Shown here: positions 1 through 6,938 of the stretch, one piece after another
Numbering within the stretch: the first letter of the stretch is position 1
Layout: every line of letters begins with the position of its first letter
Source: UBA11524 sp964547515
GTDB lineage: Bacteria > Bacillota > Clostridia > Christensenellales > Aristaeellaceae
Reading direction: 5' to 3'
Assembly: GCA_964547515.1 (NCBI GenBank)
Contig: CAZJOA010000047.1
Coordinates: forward strand, 1 to 17,572
Length of the DNA stretch: 17,572 bases
Made by a program: the position numbers and the translations under genes
The notes under the pieces: model-generated
The model's database searches: none
Seen by the model: only the letters and a program-made list of their open reading frames with translations
What the model was told of the DNA's origin: nothing

Positions 1-129
1 GGCAGCGGGAGAGGCGCGGAGGTCTTCGATGCGGTCATCGACCGGTTCGCCGATGGCGCCATGCCGCTGGAGCAGTTCATCCGCACCCTGAACGACAGAG
101 CCGCCGTCATGTTCATGGAGGGCGGGTGA
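1..129 (+). CDS. C-terminal end of a probable ABC transporter substrate-binding protein (5' end outside window)
   Basis: An open frame runs from the first base to a TGA at 127-129 and encodes the last 42 residues of a protein. The end of the product has an acidic, helix-forming stretch followed by MPLEQFIRTLNDRAAVMFME. This resembles the C-terminal helix of extracellular solute-binding proteins of sugar ABC transporters, which often close with a similar amphipathic helix. Such proteins capture sugars outside the membrane and hand them to a permease. The stop lies only 20 bp from the stop of the convergent minus-strand gene, so the two transcripts probably overlap at their 3' ends. The family call rests on a short tail and is tentative; that this is the end of a real coding frame is more secure. 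Confidence 0.45.
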   Translation, partial: GSGRGAEVFDAVIDRFADGAMPLEQFIRTLNDRAAVMFMEGG

Positions 130-149
130 ATCACCGGCGAATGCGAAGG

Positions 150-1361
150 TCACAGGAAGTGCCGTTCGTCGCGTTCACCGGTTTTGCGGCGTTCGACAAG
201 GGTGTCAACGGTACTCGTGTCGGTTGTGTAGCCGAAGTTGTGCTCGCAGTAGCGGCATACATGGTGTGTGGTGGTGGTTTTTTCCTGTGTCACATAGCGG
301 TCTTCGTATTTGTGATAGTGCTCATCGTGCGAGAGCAGGTGCTGCGTGGTGTGCATCAGCCTTTCGGTTTTTGCGGAATAACTGCCCACATCGCTGAATC
401 TATTCCAAATGGTGCGTTTGTCATAGTCGTATAGGCCACAACGGGGGCAGCGCTCCGTTGTGCGGATGACACCGATCAGCCAGGCAACCCCCTGCACGAA
501 CAGCATCAGCCCCGTAAAGAAGCCGGTTACATCCAGGAGCATTCTCTGTGTGTCATACGACAGGGCGTGCAGCGTATTGCGGACAAAATGCCAGAGTGCG
601 CCACTAAAGAAGAGATTCCCGAACACAAGGGTCAGGCCGGTCAGCGTGATAAGCCCCCCCAGCAGCCACATGAGCCACAGGAAGTGCTTCATGTGTCCGC
701 CGACATTCTGGGCGAAAATGTGGGGAAGAAAAAAGGTGATGATCCCAAAGGCCGGATAGGTAAAAAAGAGGAGGATGGGCGCAGCGATGGCTGAGAAAAA
801 CGTATTCTTGTTGGATGATCCCACCGTCTGCATAAGCAGCGTGAAGACAATGAGCATACAGGCGAATCCGCCCAGGATTTTAGGGATGGCAAGGGAATAG
901 AGCGTGCGCTGGAGCGTGAAGAGGAGCGTCAGCGAAAGTGCACCGCCGAAGAGCATCAGGTACATCCCTATCAGATCCCTGCCCTGCTGTAATGCATCAG
1001 TGACGGGTCGGATGAATGCAGGGAAGGCGATGGCATCTGCCGTTTCGGAGAAGATGCGATAGCCATAATAGGCCAGCGCCGCACCGCAGAGCAGCAGCGG
1101 CAGCCATTTGAGCCGCAGATCCTGTTCGCTGATCTGCCCGATGACCCAGATGAGCGCAATGCCCAGCGCAAGGGAAGCCGGATAGAAGAGCAGTGCCAGA
1201 AGGGCGCACAGGAACTGCATAAAGCCAGTGGTCTCAAGGGCATCCGCATACACGACAAATCGGAACAGCCCGTAGCTCATCAGGAGGACGAGCAGCGTCA
1301 CACCGATGAAAAGCAGGTAGCTCAGGCCTGTCTGTTTGAGAAGTTTGCCGGGATTGCGCAT
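150..1361 (-). CDS. Polytopic membrane protein with C-terminal split zinc ribbon, function unknown
   Basis: The product is 403 residues. About eight hydrophobic segments lie at roughly residues 13-37, 47-75, 86-103, 131-157, 162-180, 188-217, 226-257 and 278-299. A soluble, charged C-terminal tail follows. In the tail, CPRC (305-308) and CRYC (369-372) are separated by about 60 polar residues rich in His, Tyr, Thr and Glu. This is the layout of a zinc ribbon whose two knuckles are linked by a long beta insertion. The ATG at 1361 was chosen because an AGGAGG lies just upstream and the next residues start the first hydrophobic segment; the open frame continues further upstream but overlaps the MATE gene. 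It is the last gene of the four-gene minus-strand operon, 23 bp after the MATE gene. Its base composition is less GC-rich than its neighbours, which could mean a separate origin. I do not recognise a named family. Confidence 0.8.
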   Translation of the reverse strand: MRNPGKLLKQTGLSYLLFIGVTLLVLLMSYGLFRFVVYADALETTGFMQFLCALLALLFYPASLALGIALIWVIGQISEQDLRLKWLPLLLCGAALAYYGYRIFSETADAIAFPAFIRPVTDALQQGRDLIGMYLMLFGGALSLTLLFTLQRTLYSLAIPKILGGFACMLIVFTLLMQTVGSSNKNTFFSAIAAPILLFFTYPAFGIITFFLPHIFAQNVGGHMKHFLWLMWLLGGLITLTGLTLVFGNLFFSGALWHFVRNTLHALSYDTQRMLLDVTGFFTGLMLFVQGVAWLIGVIRTTERCPRCGLYDYDKRTIWNRFSDVGSYSAKTERLMHTTQHLLSHDEHYHKYEDRYVTQEKTTTTHHVCRYCEHNFGYTTDTSTVDTLVERRKTGERDERHFL

Positions 1362-1384
1362 GGTGTTTTTTCCTCCTGTTTTTG

Positions 1385-2773
1385 TCAGTTCCGTGCCGCT
1401 TCGAGCCTGCGGAGCCTTCGCCGTCCGGCGATGAGGTAGCAGAGCATGTGCGTGCCGAAGGTCAGCCCCCACGAGATGGGGTAGGACATGTAGAGCACAT
1501 CCAGGGTGGGGTCGGCCTTGAAGATGGTCATGATCCACACCACGCGGAAGAGGCATGCGCCCGTCAGGCTGACCAGCATGGGCATGATGGAATAGCCGAT
1601 GCCGCGCATGCTGCCCACCATCACGTCCATCAGGCCGCAGAGACAGTACAGCGGCAGCATGTAGGACAGGCGCTTCATGCCGTAGTCCAGCACGGTGATG
1701 CCGGTGAGCGGATCGATGGCCAGGGGATCATCCAGATACAGGGAGAGCAGCGGCCGTCCGCACAGGTACATCAGGTTGCCCATCACCAGGCCGATGACCG
1801 TCACCGTGGCGACGCAGACCCATACGCTGCGGCGGACGCGCCTGAACTGCCCTGCGCCCAGGTTCTGGCTGGCGAAGGTCAGCGCCGCCTGATGAATGGC
1901 GTTCATGGAGGTGTACACGAAGCCCTCCAGGTTGCTGCCTGCGGAGTTCGCCGCGACGACGACCTCACCGAAGCCGTTCACGGAGGACTGGATGAGCACA
2001 TTGGAGATGGAGAAGAGGCTGCCCTGGAGGCCTGCGGGGAGACCCACCCGGGCGATCTCCAGCAGCTGACGCTTGTGGATGCGCAATTCCTTGACGTTCA
2101 GGTGGATCATGCCGTTGGAGCGGATCAGGCAGATGACCACCAGCGTCGCGCTGACGGCCTGGCTGGCCACCGTCGCGATGGCCACACCCGCCACGTTCAT
2201 GTGGAAGCCGATGACCGTCACCAGGTTCAGGATGACATTGATGATGCCCGCGATGGTCAGGTAGATCAGCGGGCGTTTTGTGTCGCCCACGGCGCGCAGG
2301 ATGGACGCGCCGAAGTTGTACACCATGTTGAAGGGCATGCCCAGGAAGTAGATCTTCATGTAGGTGGTGGCATACTCCAGCACGGGGTTGTCCATCAGCT
2401 TCAGGAGGGGGCGGCAGAAGGTGAAGCCGATCAGCCCGACGATGACACCCGCGATGAGGGAGAGCGTCATGGCGGTGTGGACGGATCTGTGCACCGCCGC
2501 CGGGTCATTCGCACCGAAGGCCTTCGCCACGGCCACGCTGCCGCCCACGCTCAGGCCGATGAACACATTAACCATCAGGTTGATGAGGCTGCCGGTGGAG
2601 CCCACTGCCGCCAGGTATTCCTTGCCCGCCCAGCGCCCGACGACCACCATGTCCGCCGCGTTGAAGAGCAGCTGCAGGATGCCCGAGGCGATCAGCGGCA
2701 GGGAGAACATGAGCACCTTGGGCAGCAATGCGCCCTGGGTCATGTCCATTTCGTAACGATTGCTCTTTGCCAT
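1385..2773 (-). CDS. MATE family multidrug/organic cation efflux transporter
   Basis: The product is 462 residues, the usual length of a MATE transporter, with about twelve hydrophobic segments in two similar halves. The N-terminus reads DMTQGALLPKVLMFSLPLIA and then ILQLLFNAADMVVVGRWAG, both classic for the first helices of the DinF/NorM-like bacterial MATE group. Further typical stretches are the glycine-rich VGSTGSLINLMVNVFIGLSVG and GDTKRPLIYLTI in the middle of the N-terminal half. MATE proteins use a sodium or proton gradient to export drugs, metabolites or other organic molecules. The ATG at 2773 follows an AGAAGGAG sequence. The gene starts 24 bp after the GH115 gene stops and ends 23 bp before the zinc-ribbon membrane protein, so it is probably co-transcribed. 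Its substrate cannot be read from the sequence; export of a plant phenolic or sugar-acid by-product is conjecture based only on its neighbour. Confidence 0.93.
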   Translation of the reverse strand: MAKSNRYEMDMTQGALLPKVLMFSLPLIASGILQLLFNAADMVVVGRWAGKEYLAAVGSTGSLINLMVNVFIGLSVGGSVAVAKAFGANDPAAVHRSVHTAMTLSLIAGVIVGLIGFTFCRPLLKLMDNPVLEYATTYMKIYFLGMPFNMVYNFGASILRAVGDTKRPLIYLTIAGIINVILNLVTVIGFHMNVAGVAIATVASQAVSATLVVICLIRSNGMIHLNVKELRIHKRQLLEIARVGLPAGLQGSLFSISNVLIQSSVNGFGEVVVAANSAGSNLEGFVYTSMNAIHQAALTFASQNLGAGQFRRVRRSVWVCVATVTVIGLVMGNLMYLCGRPLLSLYLDDPLAIDPLTGITVLDYGMKRLSYMLPLYCLCGLMDVMVGSMRGIGYSIMPMLVSLTGACLFRVVWIMTIFKADPTLDVLYMSYPISWGLTFGTHMLCYLIAGRRRLRRLEAARN

Positions 2774-2797
2774 TTTCGTTTCTCCTTCTGTGGGGGA

Positions 2798-5629
2798 TCA
2801 GATGCAGGGGCTTTCCGCCGGGCCCAGGCAGGTCTGCGGCATTTCGTGCCCCGCCGGGTAGATCAGCAGGCGCTCCAGGCTCAGGTTCGCGTCCAGCGCA
2901 CCCACCATCACCTCGTTCAGCCCCGCATGGCAGCGAATGTACGCCTTCGCCTTGCGGATGTGGCTGACCATCGCCGCGCACCAGCGGGGATCACTGTTCT
3001 CACCCGGACGATAATCCGCCGGGACGCAGGTCAGCATCTGCCTTTCGCCATCGGCTGACAGGGTGCAGCGCATGGGCATGCCGGGCTGGACGGGGCTGGT
3101 GGGGGTCAGCCACAATTCGCAGATGTATTCGCCCGATGCTTCCGCCTTGAAGCGGTAGGTCAGCGCGGGGGCATCCGTCAATGCGCCGAAGCTCGCCGTG
3201 GTCGGGAAGACCTTCACCGCCTGACCGCTGCGCCCCACACCCGGCAGCACCCGAAAGGCCGCATTCGACGTGTCATAGCGCGCGCAGAAGTGATCCGCCT
3301 CGATGGTCACGACCTGCTTGACGGGCATGAAAGCCGGCTCGGGGTTGGGGGCGTGCCTCCTGGCGGACACGGCGATCTTCACCCGGGCGTCGTCCGCCGT
3401 GAGGGTCAGCATGCAGTGCTGATGCTCCTCGCTCAGGCGGCTGCGGTCGCAGGTGAGCACCACCGGATCGAGCCCGGCGGTCTTGCCCTCACGGGGGCTG
3501 ACGGTCAGCCAGTCCGCCTCGCCGTCGATGCGCCAGGTCAGTTCGCTCGTGCCCGCATTGGCGACCTCCAGGCGGACTTCCGTCACCCCCGCGTCGCAGA
3601 AGTCATCCGCCGGGAGGACATAGGGTGCGCCATACTTCCGGCCGTAGGTCGCTTCGCTGTCCGCCCGGGAGACGGACAGCCGCGGCGCGTTCCACGGGTA
3701 CACATAGGTGCGCAGGGGCAGCTTGCAGCCGTCCTCGTTCCAGGAGGTGAAGCCGATATGGGCTTCCTTCTCCATGCCCGACCACTTGCCGCCCCGGAAG
3801 GCGGCGTACTCCGCGCACAGGGCGGCATCGCGCCGCATGCAGGCATCCACCCGATCGGCGAAGGCATTGGCCACCGGACGCGCCTGCGCGGCATAATGGG
3901 CATTGAGCCCCGACATCAGGTGCATGTCCAGCAGGTTGACGCTGGCCTCCACTGGCAGGAGGAGCATGCTGTAAAAGGCATCCCGCGCGGGCTGGGGAAG
4001 GGCTTCATGCAGGGCACGGGCCGTCCGCAGGAGGTGTTCGCCCCTTTCGTGCATGCGCATCCCCTCGCGCTCATGGCAGGGGTGGTACACATCGGCGTGG
4101 AGCGCCTCGGGACGGCGCTGTCCGTTGAGGTCATACAGGCCGATGAGCACGTCCTCCGCCTGATGGCGCTGACTTTCCGTCATGCAGGGGAAGGTCTCCC
4201 GGAGAAAGCCCTCGACCCACTTGCGCCAATTCAGCGGATCGTGACTGCCCCAGCGGCCATAATCGTACGCCAGGTCAAGGAATTGGCACAGGCTGACCTC
4301 ATTGCCCTTCAGGTCGCCCGTGTTCAGTATCCACACGTCCCGCACGCCGTAGTCATACGCCAGACACATCTGCTCCCACAATTTCGCAAAGGGGGTCGAC
4401 GGCATCCATTCGTAGCTCACCGGCCCGCCGTGGTAGTCCACATGGTAGTACATGCCCCAGCCGCAGTCCCGCTTTTTCAGCGCGGCGGTCATGGCGGGGG
4501 TGGGCAGGCTGCGCATGAAGCCGTGGTTGTCCTCGCAGAGCATGCAGACGGTGTTCCGCAGGCCGTCCCAGTCCTTGAGCCCCTGCACCCTGTCATCGCC
4601 GTAGAAGAAGGGCTCGACCTCCTTGTACAGCGCCAACAGACGCGGCTGATCCTTCGATTTCGGCCCCGCATACGCCTGGATGAGCGCCTCCTGGGTGGTG
4701 ATGACATCCTTGAGGTAGTCGATGTTCGCCCGCAGGCCGGAATCCTCCCCCAGCATGGCCGAATCCGCCTCGCCGCGCATGCCGATGGTGATGAGGTGCT
4801 CGTATTGACCGGAACGCTTCAGCCCGTCCGCCCAGAAGCGCTTCACCCCATCGCGGTTGCGCAGGAAATTCCACTCCGTGCCGTATGCACCCCCTGCCCG
4901 GACGCTGCGCTGGAATTCCTCCCCCGCGCGCAGGCAGGGTTCATGGTGGGAATTGCCCACCACGATGCCGTATTCGTCCGCCAGCTCCTCATTGAGCGCC
5001 CCCGGGCCGTCCTCGGCGAAGACGCTCGCCCACATCGCCGGCCAGAGGTAGTTGGCCTTCAGGCGCAGGAGCAATTCAAACACATGGTCGTACATCTCCG
5101 CGTTCACGCCGCCGAAATGGGACATGCACCATGAGCCGAAGCAGGGCCATTCGTCGTTGATGAAGAGTCCGCGATAGCGCACGCTGGGTTCGGTGGACAC
5201 GAAGGGATCGTCCTCCGGCCAGGAGAGATCCGCGCGGTGCTCCGGCTCGGCATCGCCCCAATAGCACAGGGGGGATACGCCGATCCGCCGGGACAATTCG
5301 AACATGCCGAATTCCGTGCCGCGCTTGTCGCTGCCCAGGATGATGAGACTGCCGTCCGCCACGGTGAGGGTGAAGCACTCCCACTTGCCGCGGATCAAGT
5401 CCGCCTGCGGGAGCAGACCGGCGGCGATGAGGGCATCCGCCCGTGCGGAACGACCCAGCGTCGCGCAGAGGACATGGGGCGTGTCGGGGACATCGCGCAG
5501 GAGGACGGGAAGCGTCCCGGAGACCTTCTCCACATCCGCGAGGACCTTCTTTGCCACGCGGAGGACACCTGCATGGGCGGACGCTTCCACCACAAAGGGG
5601 AGGGACAGGCCGTCTTTCGTCAGAAACAT
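2798..5629 (-). CDS. Glycoside hydrolase family 115 (xylan alpha-1,2-glucuronidase type)
   Basis: The product is 943 residues, a normal length for GH115, whose characterised members remove (4-O-methyl)glucuronic acid side groups from xylan and its fragments. Family-type stretches appear in order: FVVEASAHAGVLRVAKKVLA (residues 12-31), GKWECFTL (81-88), GSDKRGTEFGMFELS (99-113), RYRGLFINDE (151-160), NYLWPAMW (193-200), HHEP (228-231), GMRGEAD (283-289), EDNHG (366-370), YYHVDYHGGP (394-403) and WILNTGDLKGNE (433-444). A BACON/Ig-like beta domain (about 675-765) and a GH115 C-terminal beta domain (about 770-943) follow. There is no signal peptide, so it should act in the cytoplasm on imported oligosaccharides. 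The ATG at 5629 has an AAGGAG site; the longer open frame upstream overlaps the preceding gene. It sits second in the operon, 20 bp after the phosphoesterase-like gene. Confidence 0.93.
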   Translation of the reverse strand: MFLTKDGLSLPFVVEASAHAGVLRVAKKVLADVEKVSGTLPVLLRDVPDTPHVLCATLGRSARADALIAAGLLPQADLIRGKWECFTLTVADGSLIILGSDKRGTEFGMFELSRRIGVSPLCYWGDAEPEHRADLSWPEDDPFVSTEPSVRYRGLFINDEWPCFGSWCMSHFGGVNAEMYDHVFELLLRLKANYLWPAMWASVFAEDGPGALNEELADEYGIVVGNSHHEPCLRAGEEFQRSVRAGGAYGTEWNFLRNRDGVKRFWADGLKRSGQYEHLITIGMRGEADSAMLGEDSGLRANIDYLKDVITTQEALIQAYAGPKSKDQPRLLALYKEVEPFFYGDDRVQGLKDWDGLRNTVCMLCEDNHGFMRSLPTPAMTAALKKRDCGWGMYYHVDYHGGPVSYEWMPSTPFAKLWEQMCLAYDYGVRDVWILNTGDLKGNEVSLCQFLDLAYDYGRWGSHDPLNWRKWVEGFLRETFPCMTESQRHQAEDVLIGLYDLNGQRRPEALHADVYHPCHEREGMRMHERGEHLLRTARALHEALPQPARDAFYSMLLLPVEASVNLLDMHLMSGLNAHYAAQARPVANAFADRVDACMRRDAALCAEYAAFRGGKWSGMEKEAHIGFTSWNEDGCKLPLRTYVYPWNAPRLSVSRADSEATYGRKYGAPYVLPADDFCDAGVTEVRLEVANAGTSELTWRIDGEADWLTVSPREGKTAGLDPVVLTCDRSRLSEEHQHCMLTLTADDARVKIAVSARRHAPNPEPAFMPVKQVVTIEADHFCARYDTSNAAFRVLPGVGRSGQAVKVFPTTASFGALTDAPALTYRFKAEASGEYICELWLTPTSPVQPGMPMRCTLSADGERQMLTCVPADYRPGENSDPRWCAAMVSHIRKAKAYIRCHAGLNEVMVGALDANLSLERLLIYPAGHEMPQTCLGPAESPCI

Positions 5630-5649
5630 GGTGCATGCTCCTTTTTCTG

Positions 5650-6720
5650 TCAGTGTATGGTTGCGGTGAGGATGAGCATGGTCGCGCCGGGGGGATTGAA
5701 CAGGCGGAAGGACATGAACCAGGGGTAATCCGTACCGGCGCTCAGGCCGGGGCTGATGTGCTGCCACACACCGGAGAGGAAGCCCATGCCGGAGAGCTGC
5801 TCATCCGGGGGGAAGAAGCCCAATTCGGGCACATAGACCGCGCCGATGCCGGGGATGCGCCACTGTCCGCCGCAATAGCCCCCGGAGAGGATGAGGGACA
5901 CATGCTCCATGGAGAAGACCTTGCTGGATGCCCAGGCGCGGGAGTCCGCCACGGCCTCCTTCGTCAGGGGCATATGGCTGACGGCCACCTGGATGTGGTT
6001 CTCCTTGACCGTGGCGATGGTCTGGCGGATGCGTTCCATGCGGGCAACGTGGAATTCGGCCGTCCGCCGCAGTGCACTCTGCTCCAGGGTCAGCGGCTCG
6101 ACCTGTGCGTCCAGCACGTCGATCTGGTTCTGCCAGGCCTTCTGGGTGCTGTCGATGTCCATGGTGTAGAGGCTTTCCGGCACGAACCAGATGGTCGCCT
6201 TGCCCGATGTGATGGCGTAGGGCTCATCCAGGATGATGACGCCGGCCTCCTGCAGGCGCAGCGCCCAGTCCGCATAGACCGAAAGGCTGCCATGGGCGGA
6301 GGCATCGTAGAGCGCGGGGTCGCCGTCGCCGGGCAGGAGGAGCACCGGCGTGCCATGGGGCAGCTGAGCGATGAGATCAAGGACGGGCTGGACATCGCCG
6401 CCGCTGCCGACCATATTGCCCGAGAGCACCACCGCGCCGTAGCCGGTGCGGTCGCCGATGGCCTTTTTCACGGCGGACTGACGATCACCCAGCTCCGCGC
6501 CGTTGAGGTCGGAGAGGTGGAGGATGGTGAAATTATCCAGATCGGTGGGCAGATTGGAGATCGTGACGTATTCCCGCGTGTAGGCGACGGTATGCGTCAT
6601 GGCCAGGTTCGCCGTGAATAACCCCGCCAGACCCAGCACCACCACCACTGCCAGACCCAGGAGGATGCCCCGACCGTGATGCTTCTCCTCCACAAAGATG
6701 TACTGCTGCCGACGCGCCAT
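5650..6720 (-). CDS. Membrane-anchored metallophosphoesterase-fold protein with degenerate active site (probable pseudoenzyme)
   Basis: The product is 356 residues with one N-terminal membrane segment (about 19-41) and an external domain. It follows the YkuE-like metallophosphoesterase pattern closely (ISNLP, ILHLSDL, the stretch ending in GGQWRIPGIGAVYVPELGFF), but the metal ligands are mostly replaced. Motif I is DLN (71-73) instead of DxH. Motif II is GN (101-102) instead of GD. Motif III is GDGD (131-134) instead of GNHD. Motif V is GGYC (280-283) instead of GHxH. Only the first Asp and the motif IV His (H249, in SHMP) remain. The frame is intact over its whole length, so this looks like a kept but non-catalytic protein, not a decayed gene. 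The ATG at 6720 follows GGAGGT. It is the first gene of the operon, with a promoter at 6754-6782. Family membership is firm; loss of activity is inferred. Confidence 0.85.
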   Translation of the reverse strand: MARRQQYIFVEEKHHGRGILLGLAVVVVLGLAGLFTANLAMTHTVAYTREYVTISNLPTDLDNFTILHLSDLNGAELGDRQSAVKKAIGDRTGYGAVVLSGNMVGSGGDVQPVLDLIAQLPHGTPVLLLPGDGDPALYDASAHGSLSVYADWALRLQEAGVIILDEPYAITSGKATIWFVPESLYTMDIDSTQKAWQNQIDVLDAQVEPLTLEQSALRRTAEFHVARMERIRQTIATVKENHIQVAVSHMPLTKEAVADSRAWASSKVFSMEHVSLILSGGYCGGQWRIPGIGAVYVPELGFFPPDEQLSGMGFLSGVWQHISPGLSAGTDYPWFMSFRLFNPPGATMLILTATIH

Positions 6721-6753
6721 GCTTCCCTGACCTCCGCATACTTATTCATACTA

Positions 6754-6782
6754 ATTATAGGCCTTCTGCCCCGGGATTACAA
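6754..6782 (-). promoter_or_regulatory. Sigma-A-like promoter of the phosphoesterase-GH115-MATE operon
   Basis: On the minus strand a -35 box TTGTAA (6782-6777) and a perfect -10 box TATAAT (6759-6754) are separated by 17 bp. Transcription would start near 6747, about 27 bases before the ATG at 6720. The -35 box falls inside one arm of an inverted repeat, which could be an operator. Confidence 0.7.
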
Positions 6783-6806
6783 GAGGCGTTGTAAAAATCC
6801 CCGGGG
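6769..6806. promoter_or_regulatory. Inverted repeat between divergent promoters, candidate operator
   Basis: The left arm CCCCGGGATTACAA (6769-6782) and right arm TTGTAAAAATCCCCGGGG (6789-6806) are inverted copies, apart from a few extra bases in the right arm, with a 6-bp spacer. The left arm contains the -35 box of the minus-strand promoter, and the whole lies upstream of the plus-strand promoter. It should not be part of either transcript, so a protein-binding role is more likely than an RNA hairpin. No regulator gene is seen in the window. Confidence 0.45.
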
Positions 6807-6823
6807 CATTTTGCGCGGAGGAG

Positions 6824-6852
6824 TTGCATTTGCGGTGAAAACACGGTATACT
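6824..6852 (+). promoter_or_regulatory. Sigma-A-like promoter of the Big_2 domain protein gene
   Basis: A weak -35 box TTGCAT (6824-6829) and a good -10 box TATACT (6847-6852) are separated by 17 bp. Transcription would begin near 6859 and leave a leader of about 80 bases before the ATG at 6939. The leader holds only a small possible stem (GAAGA with TCTTC). Confidence 0.55.
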
Positions 6853-6938
6853 TTCTTTGAAGAACCGGGAAGATAATCCAGTCTTCATCCGTTATATGGT
6901 TGAGAAAAGAAGCCCCTGTGCGGAACGGAGGAATGGCC

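Noticed and set aside
120..150. Terminator hairpin GGTGA-A-TCACC between the convergent genes at 125-135
   Set aside because: The stem is five bp with a one-base loop and no U-run on either strand, so it cannot be supported as a terminator.
1382..3058. Long plus-strand open frame (558 codons) opposite the MATE gene
   Set aside because: It mirrors the MATE and GH115 genes, is rich in His, Gln, Asp and Arg as expected for an antisense frame of GC-rich DNA, and has no RBS or recognisable domain.
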